A stretch of DNA of 64,000 nucleotides, taken from Cryobacterium cheniae (GTDB lineage Bacteria; Actinomycetota; Actinomycetes; Actinomycetales; Microbacteriaceae). The position numbers and the translations under genes are program-made. The notes beneath the pieces were generated by a model. The model ran no database searches, was not told where the DNA came from, and saw nothing but the letters and a program-made list of their open reading frames with translations. Position 1 is the stretch's first letter, and each line of letters starts with the position of its first letter. The stretch covers positions 72,935-136,934 of the forward strand of contig NZ_SOGN01000016.1 in assembly GCF_004403395.1 (NCBI RefSeq), written 5' to 3'. Of the stretch, positions 47,352-57,102 are shown piece after piece.

Positions 47352-47780
47352 ATGGCGACAACGTCGTGGGCATCGACACCGGGAACTCGAAAGTCGATGC
47401 AGTCAAACAAGTCAAGGGACACCGCACCTGAGATGGCCGTTCGTCGTGCCCTACACGCAGAAGGCCTGCGCTTCCGGGTGGTCATGCGTCCGATTCCGGC
47501 CCTCCGCCGCACGGCAGACATCGTGTTTACCCGGCAGATGGTCGCTGTATTCATCGACGGCTGTTTTTGGCATGCCTGTCCTATTCACTATCGAGCGCCG
47601 AAATCCAATGTTGAATACTGGGCACTGAAGATCGCCCGCAATGTTGATCGTGATGCAGAAACCACGCGACAACTGACTGCCGCGGGATGGACAGTTCTTC
47701 GATATTGGTCACATGAATCGCACATTGACGTAGCTGGGCGAATCGCGGCCACGGTCCACAGCATCTCCGGTCCGCAGTGA
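47352..47780 (+). CDS. vsr: Very short patch repair endonuclease
   Basis: 142 residues from ATG 47352. Nicks beside T:G mismatches that arise when 5-methylcytosine deaminates. Motifs: RDTAPEMAVRRALHAEGLRFR, catalytic D56 in RRTADIVF, the zinc/metal region DGCFWHACPIHY (69-80) and the C-terminal AAGWTVLRYWSHE. It is the expected companion of the divergent C5 methyltransferase. The annotated frame extends upstream, but only this start fits the family. Confidence 0.92.
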   Translation: MATTSWASTPGTRKSMQSNKSRDTAPEMAVRRALHAEGLRFRVVMRPIPALRRTADIVFTRQMVAVFIDGCFWHACPIHYRAPKSNVEYWALKIARNVDRDAETTRQLTAAGWTVLRYWSHESHIDVAGRIAATVHSISGPQ

Positions 47781-48127
47781 GACCGATGTCTGCCATCAAA
47801 CACGGCGGTGGGCCCTCCGCTATTGAACACCCCGCCGAGCAGGATGTGGGACTACCTCCCCGGGGCCGGGCCAGGTAGCTGGTACGCGGATCGGCTCACA
47901 AGCGCCGACCTCGAAGTGGGTGGTTCATGCGTCGGCGTCCTGTGTCCAAGTGAGCCCGCTAATCTCTCCGGTGCGCAGCGGAAAAGTTGCGCGATCTGGC
48001 CATCTGGCACCCGGTGGTCCACACTTGTCGGACCGGATCGGTAGTCTCGAAGAGGGGGCGAACTCGGGGTCCCAGCGAGATCAGGGGACACACACATGAC
48101 CAAGTTCTACGTTGCAAGGGTTGAAGC
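47781..48127. other. Promoter region with a possible leader peptide
   Basis: A 347-base gap before the helicase operon. ATG 48096 with GGGGA 7 bases upstream opens an 11-residue frame (MTKFYVARVEA) that stops at 48,129-48,131, overlapping the GTG start of the next gene as GTGA. This may be a leader that couples translation. Confidence 0.4.
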
Positions 48128-48976
48128 GTGACCGGTGCGGAGTCGGCAGCTCCATGTCGACACGTTGGTTCTCCTCCACCTGCCGTGGTCCAACGGGCCG
48201 CAGAGGCAATCAAGCTGTTAGCGAACCACCCCGAGGTCCTGGCGGGACACGGTATCTCAGCGAGTGAGTTCGTCTCAGCTTTGCCGGCGGCCATTGAGTC
48301 AATCCGCGGAAGCATGAGTGCCAGCAATGCCGGGAGTCGAGAATTTTTGACCAGTTCGCTCGAGCATCTTGTGGATCAGGGACTAGCCACAAAGATGTCG
48401 AGACCTGCCTACGGCGACGACACCGTATATCGTCTGGACGTTCCAAGTATCGGTGCGGTCGCAATTATCCAGAAAGGCTGTCCTGACGGTGCTCACAGTA
48501 GCGTCCGCTGGACCGTTCCGGATTGGGCTCAGGAAACCTACCTTTGGTGGCTTTGCTCCAGCATGAAGGCGCACCCAGGCGAGCACATCACAAAAGGAGT
48601 TAACCGACTGCGCCAACGATTCTTCTCAGACTCCCCAGGCACCCTGTCCGGCGTGATCTTTCAGAATGAGTTGTGCGGCTCAGCGCTCCGCCCATGCCCC
48701 AAGCTGGACCGTTCCGCACTCATTACAGCGAATCGCGTTCCCGCGCCCTGCATATACACGATGCCCGAACGCAACGACCAGGCGAGCAGTTGGAACTGGA
48801 CTGGCGGTCGAAATCTCAAATTCCCGACCGTCCTCCTTGCGGCATACGGGATAGGTGCCCCGGACGCCGACGCTTTCATTGGGTTCGTGGGATTCCAGCG
48901 CAGAGACAACGGCGCATTCCGCACGACAATCACCACACGATTCGGAGCAGGCCGCTCCTCAACGTATAGGAGCTAA
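48128..48976 (+). CDS. Unknown protein, first gene of the helicase operon
   Basis: 282 residues from GTG 48128 (AAGGG 7 bases upstream). N-terminal helices, then a compact region AIIQKGCPDGAHSSVRWTVP with EHITKGVNRLRQRF, and a C-terminal beta-rich part (GRNLKFPTVLLAAYGIGAPD). The Asp, His and Lys residues there hint at a nuclease or nucleic-acid-binding fold, but no family is recognised. It is followed after 2 bases by the ParB-like gene. Confidence 0.65.
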   Translation: MTGAESAAPCRHVGSPPPAVVQRAAEAIKLLANHPEVLAGHGISASEFVSALPAAIESIRGSMSASNAGSREFLTSSLEHLVDQGLATKMSRPAYGDDTVYRLDVPSIGAVAIIQKGCPDGAHSSVRWTVPDWAQETYLWWLCSSMKAHPGEHITKGVNRLRQRFFSDSPGTLSGVIFQNELCGSALRPCPKLDRSALITANRVPAPCIYTMPERNDQASSWNWTGGRNLKFPTVLLAAYGIGAPDADAFIGFVGFQRRDNGAFRTTITTRFGAGRSSTYRS

Positions 48977-48978
48977 TA

Positions 48979-50298
48979 GTGAATAATCCCGTGCTCGATC
49001 ATGAACGCGCCGAGTTTCTCAAAGCCCGTGCGATCCTAGGGAAAGTCCCGCTGCCAGCCTGGGCGCGCCAAGCCAAGGAGCTCAACCTCATTGAGCTGGA
49101 GGTCGATTGGGTCCGCTTCTCTACGCTCAACCATCGCACCCGTGGGGAACAGCGCGCAGAAATTGCCCGAACAGGCCACCTCAGTCTCTTCGCGGAAGAT
49201 CCACTTGGACCTGCAGCCCAAAACGCCCAATATGCAATTCTCCGAGAACAATACGGATTCACGGACCTCAAAGCGGACCTCAACGACAGGGCCCAGCAAG
49301 AGCCGGCCGTGATTACCGCAGACGGCGTGCTCATCAACGGGAACCGCCGCGCCGCAGCTCTTCGAAGTTTGTATCTTGATGACGATCGGTTAGGCGCACA
49401 CTACGTCAAGTGTTTGGTGCTGCCGGCCGACGCGACCCCGACTGAACTCGTGGATCTCGAGACCGAGCTGCAGATCGCATTCGATTTCAAGCAGGCCTAC
49501 GGCTGGATCAACGAAGCATTCCTGATAGAAGAACTCTTCGAGCGCGAGAATAAGGACTTCGCGCGTGTCGCAACCAGAATGCATCGTGACGTGTCAGATA
49601 TCCGGTCGCTATATGAAAAGCTGCAGCAAGTGCACCAGCTCGTCGGCCTATCCTCAGGCGTGCGACATCACATCGACTTCAACGACAATGAGTCCGCATT
49701 CGACGAACTTTCGAAGCACATCAAGAACAAACAGCCCGGCGAGGCGGAAGCGGTTCGTTCTGTCTACTTCCTCGGAACGTTGTCCGAAGTCAGCTATCGG
49801 AAACTGCGTCACCTCCGACGACCTGACGCCGCGAGCATCGTCAGGAAGGAGCTCGAGAGCGATCCCTCGCTCAAACAGATTCTCGCCCTCGCTGATCAGA
49901 CTTCGTTTGAAACATCCGCAATCGACATTCTGGACGATGTACTGGGAGAGGGCGCACAGTCCGGTCCGCTCACTCCGTTTCTCTCACTACTGGCGTGCAA
50001 GAACCCAAACGAGGCACTCGTTCTGGATGACGGCAACGAAGTCGAAGTCCGAGACATCCTGGATAGCCTCCAGAGCGCCATCACCGCTGCTGCAGATGAA
50101 GCCGGAGAAGACGAGCGAGACAAGACAGCGCAGACTACCCCGCTTGTCAGGGCGGAGAAGGCGTTTGGCGAATTGAAGCGCGCCCTTGAAGCGCTACCTC
50201 GTGCCCGCGCCTTCAGCGGATTCGACGAAAATGGCATGGCCGACCGCATAGCTCGCATTCGCAAGCTTCTGGACGAATACCCTGGATCCACGTCGTGA
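48979..50298 (+). CDS. ParB/Srx-like domain protein
   Basis: 439 residues from GTG 48979, with TAGGAG 7 bases upstream. The core motif is ITADGVLINGNRRAAALRSL at 112-131, the G-N-R-R signature of the ParB/sulfiredoxin fold, which in ParB binds CTP. The flanking helices (about 150-260) could be the DNA-binding HTH part and the C-terminus is a long acidic helical region. There is no ParA partner, so a role in DNA scanning or nicking within the operon is more likely than partition. The stop overlaps the helicase start (GTGA). Confidence 0.78.
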   Translation: MNNPVLDHERAEFLKARAILGKVPLPAWARQAKELNLIELEVDWVRFSTLNHRTRGEQRAEIARTGHLSLFAEDPLGPAAQNAQYAILREQYGFTDLKADLNDRAQQEPAVITADGVLINGNRRAAALRSLYLDDDRLGAHYVKCLVLPADATPTELVDLETELQIAFDFKQAYGWINEAFLIEELFERENKDFARVATRMHRDVSDIRSLYEKLQQVHQLVGLSSGVRHHIDFNDNESAFDELSKHIKNKQPGEAEAVRSVYFLGTLSEVSYRKLRHLRRPDAASIVRKELESDPSLKQILALADQTSFETSAIDILDDVLGEGAQSGPLTPFLSLLACKNPNEALVLDDGNEVEVRDILDSLQSAITAAADEAGEDERDKTAQTTPLVRAEKAFGELKRALEALPRARAFSGFDENGMADRIARIRKLLDEYPGSTS

Positions 50299-52175
50299 TC
50301 TCAGTCGAATTCGGTGACCGCCCGCGCCCAACTGTCCTGCTTACGAGAGAGCCTGGGCCGCCATCCGGTGCATGGGCCCATCTTCAGTCACTCATGTCCC
50401 GTGGGATTGCAGGCGGCAGTGTCGTGTCCCTTGAAGTAAGGGCCGAGGTGTTCCTTGCCGAGCTTCCAGGTGTCCGTGAAGTCCGGACATTCTTTGGCGA
50501 GCAGTTAACCTTTGGTCCTCGCATCACGCTGCAACTTTCGACGCTGGCAGGCGACAGGAAAGCTCGCGAAGATGCTGTCACTGGCACCGAGATGATGTCC
50601 GCGGATGAACTCGCGCAGGAACTCAGTGACAGCGGATTCAAGCGTGTCCTCAAACCCTTCCAACTGCGCAACTTAGCAACGCTCATGATGCTTCCGCACG
50701 GCGCGGATTTTTCCGTGCCAGGTGCAGGCAAGACCACCGTCGCACTCGCGAACTTCGCTCTCCAGCGAAGCAGGGGTGCCGTCATGCGGATGCTCGTGAT
50801 TGGGCCGATCGCGGCCTTCGAAGCATGGAAAGTTGATTCGGTAGCTTGTATGGTCGATGCGCCAAGACTTTCCGTCCACGCGGGCCCCGGCGGCTTCATA
50901 CCGCGCGGCACTGAACTCTTACTGACGAACTACAACCGCGTCGCCGCTGACTACGAGCGGATTCGCGACTTCGTTGCCGAAACGCCGACCCAGGTCGTTC
51001 TCGACGAGGCTCACCGGATCAAGCGCGGTGCTGCGGGCGTGCATGGCCGTGCCGTTCTCGACCTGGCTTATGTCGCGCGGCGACGGGATGTCTTGACCGG
51101 GACACCAGCTCCGCAGGGTGCCAACGACCTAGTCGCCTTGATGCGTTTCCTCTATCCAGGCCAGGATCGCACGATCCTTCCCGCCAGCGCATACGACGAG
51201 TCAATGGGCCGGGAGGCTGCGACTGTCCGTGAAACCGGTGATGCAATTGGCCCGTACTTTGTTCGCACGCCGAAGTCCAGTCTTGGTATTCCTGACCCAA
51301 TATGGGAAACCGTGACCCGCCCAATGGGGCCAATCCAACTCGCGATCTATGACGCTCTTGTCGGTCGTTACCAGCATTCGTTCAGTCTTCCGACTGATTC
51401 CCGGCGCCAGTTTGACAAATTGGGCCGAATCATCATGTACCTCCTCGAAGCTGCTACCAACCCGGCCTTGCTAACTGCAGGATCCGACAGCACCGACGAA
51501 GTCGGATTTGCTCATCCTCCGCTCGAACTGAAGGGGAACGAACCCCTCAGCAAGTTGCTAGCCAGCTATACCGAGTACGAACGACCATGGAAGTACGACT
51601 ACGTGATCAATGCAGTTCGGGAGGCGGCCTCGCGTGGCGAGAAAGTCCTAGTCTGGACAACGTTCGTTCGCAACATTCGAGCACTGACTCACGAACTTAG
51701 CGCTTTCAATCCAGCGGTTGTCCACGGAGGCGTTCCGCCGGAAGACTCAGCAGCGCCTGGCGTCCTGACGCGTGAAGCCGAACTGGACCGCTTTCGAAAC
51801 GATCCAGAGTGCACAGTTCTTCTTGCCAATCCGGCCGCCGCAGGAGAGGGCATCAGTCTTCACCATTGGTGCCACCACGCGATCTACCTTGACCGCACTT
51901 TCAACGCTGGTCACTTCCTCCAAAGCCAAGATCGCATCCATCGACTTGGCCTCGACCCCGCGACCGAAACACGGTTCACCTTGCTGATAAGTGATGATTC
52001 CGTTGACACCGTAGTTAATGCTCGATTGCGCGAAAAGGTGAGGGCGCTTGCGGATCTAATGGATGATCCCGGCCTCGTTCGGGTCGCGCTGCCTGAGAGC
52101 GATGAGAACCACGAAGCCCCACCAGCCGAGGGCGATGACGCGAGCGCCATCCGGTCTCATCTTCGTTCCGAGTAA
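50295..52175 (+). CDS. SNF2-type superfamily 2 DNA helicase/translocase
   Basis: 626 residues. Walker A VPGAGKTT at 141-148, DEAH box at 237-240, motif III region VLTGTPAPQG and the helicase-C half with VLVWTTFVRNIRAL, AAAGEGISLHHW and DRIHRLGL (motifs V and VI). An N-terminal domain of about 110 residues precedes the motor. It probably translocates on DNA for the downstream nuclease. Translation is coupled to the ParB-like gene. Confidence 0.92.
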   Translation: MISVEFGDRPRPTVLLTREPGPPSGAWAHLQSLMSRGIAGGSVVSLEVRAEVFLAELPGVREVRTFFGEQLTFGPRITLQLSTLAGDRKAREDAVTGTEMMSADELAQELSDSGFKRVLKPFQLRNLATLMMLPHGADFSVPGAGKTTVALANFALQRSRGAVMRMLVIGPIAAFEAWKVDSVACMVDAPRLSVHAGPGGFIPRGTELLLTNYNRVAADYERIRDFVAETPTQVVLDEAHRIKRGAAGVHGRAVLDLAYVARRRDVLTGTPAPQGANDLVALMRFLYPGQDRTILPASAYDESMGREAATVRETGDAIGPYFVRTPKSSLGIPDPIWETVTRPMGPIQLAIYDALVGRYQHSFSLPTDSRRQFDKLGRIIMYLLEAATNPALLTAGSDSTDEVGFAHPPLELKGNEPLSKLLASYTEYERPWKYDYVINAVREAASRGEKVLVWTTFVRNIRALTHELSAFNPAVVHGGVPPEDSAAPGVLTREAELDRFRNDPECTVLLANPAAAGEGISLHHWCHHAIYLDRTFNAGHFLQSQDRIHRLGLDPATETRFTLLISDDSVDTVVNARLREKVRALADLMDDPGLVRVALPESDENHEAPPAEGDDASAIRSHLRSE

Positions 52176-52178
52176 CAG

Positions 52179-53162
52179 ATGCTTCCAACACACGGAGCAG
52201 TGACGAGTATCTTCCACCTCGCCAACTCAATGCGGCATACCAGTCACCAAGATGTCAGAGCATGGGTTCATGCCGCAGGCGACAGAAGTTCGTTTCTTGC
52301 CGCAGCCATTGATCATCGTCCCGCGGCAGAGTTCTTGATCGACGCGAGCCTTGTCGTCCAAGAGGCCGCCATCACACCGAGTCCCAGATTGAAGGCGCTA
52401 TCTCGGCAAGCGGATCGCCCTACTCTGGTCGCGATCGCCCGCCTGCTCCTGGAAATATCTCCTCCGCCGTGGCTGCCCTTCGCAGTCGATGGGCAAGTCC
52501 GCTACGAGTTCATCCCTTGGTCTGACCTTCAAGGTTTGGCGTGGTTGCGACCCGAGCTGGACCAGCTCTTAGTGGACACTGCCTGTGAACTCTTGCAACA
52601 CTCAGATTCTGTCGCTCTTGGACTTGGTCGGGCAGCGGAACTCACAGTCTTCGCAGCGCTAGACAATCTTCATGCTTCGCCCGTCCACGTATCCGAGATC
52701 TCAGATCGCTTCGGATACGACATCGAGACTGTTCGAGGCTCCGCCCGGCGCTGGGAAGTCAAGGGCTGCACCAAAAAGACTTCCGGCAGCTTCCACTTGA
52801 GCCGCAATGAGTTCGAAAAGTGCAAGCGATACCCCGACGAATGGAGACTAGTGCAGGTCGTTTTTTCACCCGGCGCGCTGACTGCCGATTTCTTGACAAG
52901 ATCCCATATCTTGGCCATCCGAGAGTTGTTCTCTGGCGAGCTGATCGACTTGGCGCCGTCGGAGACCGGCACGTTCTACTGGGAGACCAGCGCCCGCATT
53001 TCACCTCAAGAGAGCGCGTGGGTGCCAAGCTTGCTCAAAGCTCCCAGCGACTTCCGCTTACCCAGCATCGACAAACTCGGTCAGCAGGCGCTTCAGATGC
53101 GGTCCATGTCTCAGAAGGATCAACAGCAAACTAGCGCACGAGCCACATTCTCTAGCCCGTGA
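52179..53162 (+). CDS. DUF3883-type PD-(D/E)XK nuclease protein
   Basis: 327 residues, starting 3 bases after the helicase stop. The C-terminal half has the DUF3883 pattern: GLGRAAELTVFAALD (E154), VHVSEISDRFGYDIETV (GYDI at 179-182), RRWEVKGC (E193, K195) and HLSRNEFEKC. This is the restriction-enzyme core E…D…ExK. The N-terminal 140 residues are helical. It is the likely DNA-cleaving effector of the operon. Confidence 0.78.
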   Translation: MLPTHGAVTSIFHLANSMRHTSHQDVRAWVHAAGDRSSFLAAAIDHRPAAEFLIDASLVVQEAAITPSPRLKALSRQADRPTLVAIARLLLEISPPPWLPFAVDGQVRYEFIPWSDLQGLAWLRPELDQLLVDTACELLQHSDSVALGLGRAAELTVFAALDNLHASPVHVSEISDRFGYDIETVRGSARRWEVKGCTKKTSGSFHLSRNEFEKCKRYPDEWRLVQVVFSPGALTADFLTRSHILAIRELFSGELIDLAPSETGTFYWETSARISPQESAWVPSLLKAPSDFRLPSIDKLGQQALQMRSMSQKDQQQTSARATFSSP

Positions 53163-53838
53163 CTGCCCCACAGAGCGGAGAGCAGCGCTTGAGCTTCGTG
53201 AAGGATTTCCAACCAAGGACTATGGGCCGGCATTCGACCTGGACGCCCAAGGCATCAAGGCGCAGTGGATTAGCCGTCGCAAACACCTAGCCTGGGTAGC
53301 GAAATATTAGCGGTTCTGGACTAAGCGCTAGTTCGCGAACACGTGCCCTGTAAGCGTGAATGGACCTTATCTGAGTCAAGGTTCATCATCGCTGCGGGAG
53401 AAGCAGGCGAGCTGCTAGAAGGCTCACCTGCGACGCGCGGACTCGACTTGGGAATCTGACGAGCACCATGGGGCTCCAGCGTCTTCCGCGGAATTGCGCA
53501 AAGGTCGGCCAAATCTTGGCACTTGGAGCCTCAAGTAGATTGAGACAAGTCTCATCTTGCACGAGAACTGACATCAAGCGGTCATTGATCAGGGCGGAGG
53601 GGGGAGTGGAAAACGCCGTATAAGCTTAGGAAGCTGCCAGTTGACCCTGGAGCTACAGTCGGGATGCCGTGAGGATGACTTCTAAGTCGCCGATCTTGGA
53701 GCGAACCAGCGGCAGCGACTGTCTCGTCGACTCGGGAGTGCTCGTCTAGGGGTGGCAGCTGGTGTCAGCGAAGGCGCGAGCACTCAGAAACGTCGCTTGA
53801 CTGCAAACGCGGGGTGAACCTTAGAACCGACAGACTGG
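53163..53838. other. No gene seen
   Basis: A 676-base stretch between the helicase operon and the recombinases. Frames are short and motif-free. It could contain an attachment or terminator region, but no palindrome or repeat was recognised. Confidence 0.4.
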
Positions 53839-55449
53839 TCAGAGGCCGAGTAGAACGACAGCATTGCTGTCGAGGGGATTCGCCTCCCGTGAGTAGATCT
53901 CAACCGTGTCTGGGCTGCGGTGACCGGTTTGACGCATGATCTCGTGGTGGGTAGCGCCAGCCCGGAACGCCTCAGTGACGAAGCCCGCTCGAAGCGAGTG
54001 GGCCCCGTAGTCCGCCGAGTTAAACCCGATGACTGCCACCCTTCTCTTGACGACGTCATTGACGACGTTTCCGGTGATGTGGCGCGCTTTGATCGCCCCA
54101 TTTTTCATTACAGGCCGGAGGAATGGCTGTCCTCCGTCGAGTACAGGCGCGGTCTCTCTGCAGACGTGTTCCGTGATCGAAGTACCGCGAATTACGTCTT
54201 GAAGGTCGGAGCAACTCTTCGCTCCCGCGGACAGGACAATCAGCCATCGGATGTATGCGCACGGCGCACAGGTGAGCGGGCTGGCCCCGAATGGAACGGC
54301 CTTCAGGAAACCGTTCCCCTGCTGATCGGTCTTGGAGCGTCGCACGCGGATGTGTAGCCCGTTCTCTGCGTGAATGCTGAGATCCCGAAGCTCGAGGGCT
54401 GCAAGCTCGGACCGACGGAATGCGCCGCCGAATCCGATAGTCAGGATGGCCGCGTCTCGATGGCCGATGACCGCGTGGGGCCATGAGGTGCGATCGATTT
54501 CGACCAGAGTCTTGCGCAGCCCATCCAAGAGAAGAGGCGCTTTGCGCGCGGTCGGCCGGGCCCTCTCACGACAGATGCCCTCGAGCGTGTTCGCGACGTC
54601 CCTGTGTTCTCCCGGTTTTGCAAATCCCGCCAAAGAATGCACCTTATTGATCGAGGAGAGCCAGTGGCTGAGCGTGGAAGGCGCATAGAACCACTCTCCA
54701 GTGCTGTCCACAAGGTCAGCCGCGTAGGTCAGATATGCCGCGACGATGAGAGGCTCCGCTGGTAGAGGATCAAAACCCTGCACCGCGCACCATTGGCTGA
54801 ATGTGTCCCATTGTCCGCGAACCGTCCGCCGAGTGTTGGGCGCCAGCGACTCTCGCTGAAAGTGGTGGATGCGCTCCAAGCTCGCTGTGGGGATCAGCGG
54901 CACCGCACCTTCCAAGACCAAGGACGTGCGGTCCCGATGACGGGTGACGGCGCCCGGGGCGCTCGGGCTCGGCGCCAGTGGCCGGCGGGCTTCTTTCAGA
55001 ATGGGGTGCCTCCAGATGTAGTGATTAGGGAGAGAATCGTCAAGTAAAACGATGGGGTCATAGTGAGATTGGGTTGACGGGACAGCGGGTTCGAGCCGTC
55101 CGTCGTAGTGCGGAGTGATGCTGACCAGGGCCCGGTGTCGGTCCCCACTATGTAGACATGCGGCACATTCGACTTCCCACACCGCACGCGACCGGAATGG
55201 GCCAGGCTGACAGAAATAATCTGATGGAACCGGTTTAATCGGGGAGCTGGTCGCGATGAACGAATTCGACAGCACACGGACCGCCGCGGCGGAAGGCGCT
55301 TGCTGTAGAAGGCCATTCCGCAGGTCCGAAGAACTCGGAACCAGTTTTTCCCGGACGAGTTGTTGCAGCATCCCGTCTAGGTCGCCAGTGGAGGATTCGC
55401 CTCGGTCACGAAACACGGTAGTGCGTTGAAAACAGGTGGTGCTGGCCAT
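53839..55449 (-). CDS. Tyrosine recombinase with long N-terminal extension
   Basis: 536 residues. Catalytic residues are all visible: R345 (GGAFRRSEL), K373 (RSKTDQQG), H484 and R487 (AHSLRAGF), H510 (TGHRS) and the nucleophile Y519 (EIYSRE). The core-binding domain spans about 195-310. The first 180 residues are unusual for an integrase and include CAACLHSGDRH, perhaps a zinc site. It could excise or integrate the element or resolve multimers. Confidence 0.9.
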   Translation of the reverse strand: MASTTCFQRTTVFRDRGESSTGDLDGMLQQLVREKLVPSSSDLRNGLLQQAPSAAAVRVLSNSFIATSSPIKPVPSDYFCQPGPFRSRAVWEVECAACLHSGDRHRALVSITPHYDGRLEPAVPSTQSHYDPIVLLDDSLPNHYIWRHPILKEARRPLAPSPSAPGAVTRHRDRTSLVLEGAVPLIPTASLERIHHFQRESLAPNTRRTVRGQWDTFSQWCAVQGFDPLPAEPLIVAAYLTYAADLVDSTGEWFYAPSTLSHWLSSINKVHSLAGFAKPGEHRDVANTLEGICRERARPTARKAPLLLDGLRKTLVEIDRTSWPHAVIGHRDAAILTIGFGGAFRRSELAALELRDLSIHAENGLHIRVRRSKTDQQGNGFLKAVPFGASPLTCAPCAYIRWLIVLSAGAKSCSDLQDVIRGTSITEHVCRETAPVLDGGQPFLRPVMKNGAIKARHITGNVVNDVVKRRVAVIGFNSADYGAHSLRAGFVTEAFRAGATHHEIMRQTGHRSPDTVEIYSREANPLDSNAVVLLGL

Positions 55450-55701
55450 GCCCGCTCGCCGATGGCCAGGCGGGTCTACTTCGTGCCGAGATCAGACGAG
55501 GGGATGGTCGGGGTGAAGCCGATCAGATGTGTTCAAGACGAGTCGCGTAGATCACCAGCCGGCGAACCACATCTCTGGATCGCGAACCAGGATTTCTGCA
55601 TGCCCTCACGGGAACGACTCGGTCGGTATTCTCCCTTAACGTTGGAATCCAGACCGGGACGTTCGTGCCCGTGAGCCGACGATCTTCCGGGCGTTCGAGT
55701 G

Positions 55702-57102
55702 TCAGAACTGGGGCTGGTGCCAGAGGATCTCGACGCTTTCTTCGCGGAAGATCTTGGAGCCTCGCAGCGCCTTGTGCAGGCGCACCGTCAGAAGTTCGGA
55801 GATGATGGCGCGCTGTCGGTCGATGCTCGCCCCTTTGAAAAATGCAACGGGGTCGGACGCACCGAGCAAGTCGGAGGTCGCGGAGCCGTCGGAGACTCGG
55901 GCTCGCTCTCGCTCGACTCGTAGGAGCTCAGCCCGGATCTTCGCCAGCGACGTACTGAGCCGGATACCGTCGATAAGACCGTTGTCGTAGTCAGCCTCAG
56001 TGCTTGCTATCCGCGTACGCAGGGCCGCCGCCTCGGAGGCCAAGCGGCGGACGCCCTCATCGTCGGTAGGCGTGAACGCGCGGGCCAGTTCCGGGGAAGC
56101 GAGCCGCGCGCAAACGACTGCGAGGACATACTGATCTACCTTGCGCATCGACCGGGCAACGTGCCCACCCGCGCGACACCAGTACCGCTCGCCGGTCGTT
56201 GTCACCGGGACATGACACAGGTAGCACTCCCAAAGACCAGAGCCGAGGTACTTGCGAGAGGTGCCCGTCTGGTTGGTCTTGCGGCGCGGGTCCGCCAGTT
56301 TGATCTGCACGAGATCGAAAGTCGCCTCGTCGACGAGCGCAGTCCACTGTCCGGTGACACCCGTAGCCACTTTCTCAAAGGTTGCCCGACCGGCGTACCG
56401 GGGGTTGCGAAGGATCGAGGAGACGGAGCTCGGCGGCCAAGAGGCGAATTCCCGCGCCGGCTTGTTGTTCTTGCGTGGCCGTCCAGTCCGCACTGAAGGT
56501 GCACGACGAGGTGCGACGCCTTCCTCAGAGAGTCTGGCGGCGATGCCGCGGAGTGTCCCGCCGGCGACGAACTCCTCAAAGATGCGGCGAACGACGGCGG
56601 CCTCGGTCTCGTGCTCCTCACCGTCCTGCGTGTAGCCAGTCAGGCGGACGCCGCCTTTGAACAATTTGCCGGCTGCTCTGCGGTACTCGTTCGCGCGTGT
56701 CTGACGTTCGCTTTTGCGCTTGGCCTCGAACCGGGCGATGCCGGTCAGCATGGTTGCGCGAAACTCCCCGTCCGCCGTCGTCAGATCAATCTCGCCGTCG
56801 AGCGTAAGCACCTTCGCTCCCGCCGCTGTCAGCGGGATGAGCTCTTCGAGCCGGCGCACAAGGCGGTCGAGGTCGGTTGCCACAACGACGTCAGCCTTGC
56901 CCGCCCGAAAGTCTCCCAGCATGCGAGCCCAGGCGGTGCCGTCGCCGCGTTCCTTTGAAGCGGACGTGTCGTTGTCAGCGTATTCCCCGACGAGCGTCCA
57001 ATTGCGCGAGTCGACCAAGGCTAGGCAGCGCTCTCGCTGTCGGTCTATGCCCTCTGAGACGTCCAGAGACTGTCGCAAGTAAACTGCTGCTCGAAGGCTC
57101 AT
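55702..57102 (-). CDS. Large serine recombinase (integrase type)
   Basis: 466 residues. The resolvase domain carries the nucleophile S12 in VYLRQSLD and the arginines of DRQRERC and DLDRLVRRLEE. A recombinase domain (about 150-250, KGGVRLTGY, SSVSSILRNPRYAGRA) is followed by a zinc ribbon (WECYLCHVP then YWCRAGG) and a coiled coil (about 345-410). Large serine integrases act on short att sites within host genes, which fits the ychF 3'-end insertion. Upstream sequence is GC-poor near 57,150. Confidence 0.93.
   Translation of the reverse strand: MSLRAAVYLRQSLDVSEGIDRQRERCLALVDSRNWTLVGEYADNDTSASKERGDGTAWARMLGDFRAGKADVVVATDLDRLVRRLEELIPLTAAGAKVLTLDGEIDLTTADGEFRATMLTGIARFEAKRKSERQTRANEYRRAAGKLFKGGVRLTGYTQDGEEHETEAAVVRRIFEEFVAGGTLRGIAARLSEEGVAPRRAPSVRTGRPRKNNKPAREFASWPPSSVSSILRNPRYAGRATFEKVATGVTGQWTALVDEATFDLVQIKLADPRRKTNQTGTSRKYLGSGLWECYLCHVPVTTTGERYWCRAGGHVARSMRKVDQYVLAVVCARLASPELARAFTPTDDEGVRRLASEAAALRTRIASTEADYDNGLIDGIRLSTSLAKIRAELLRVERERARVSDGSATSDLLGASDPVAFFKGASIDRQRAIISELLTVRLHKALRGSKIFREESVEILWHQPQF

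Noticed and set aside
45191..53162. DISARM or BREX system
   Set aside because: The SNF2 helicase and C5 methyltransferase recall DISARM, but no DUF1998 (DrmB), DrmA-type helicase or phospholipase-D protein is present, and no PglZ or BrxC for BREX.
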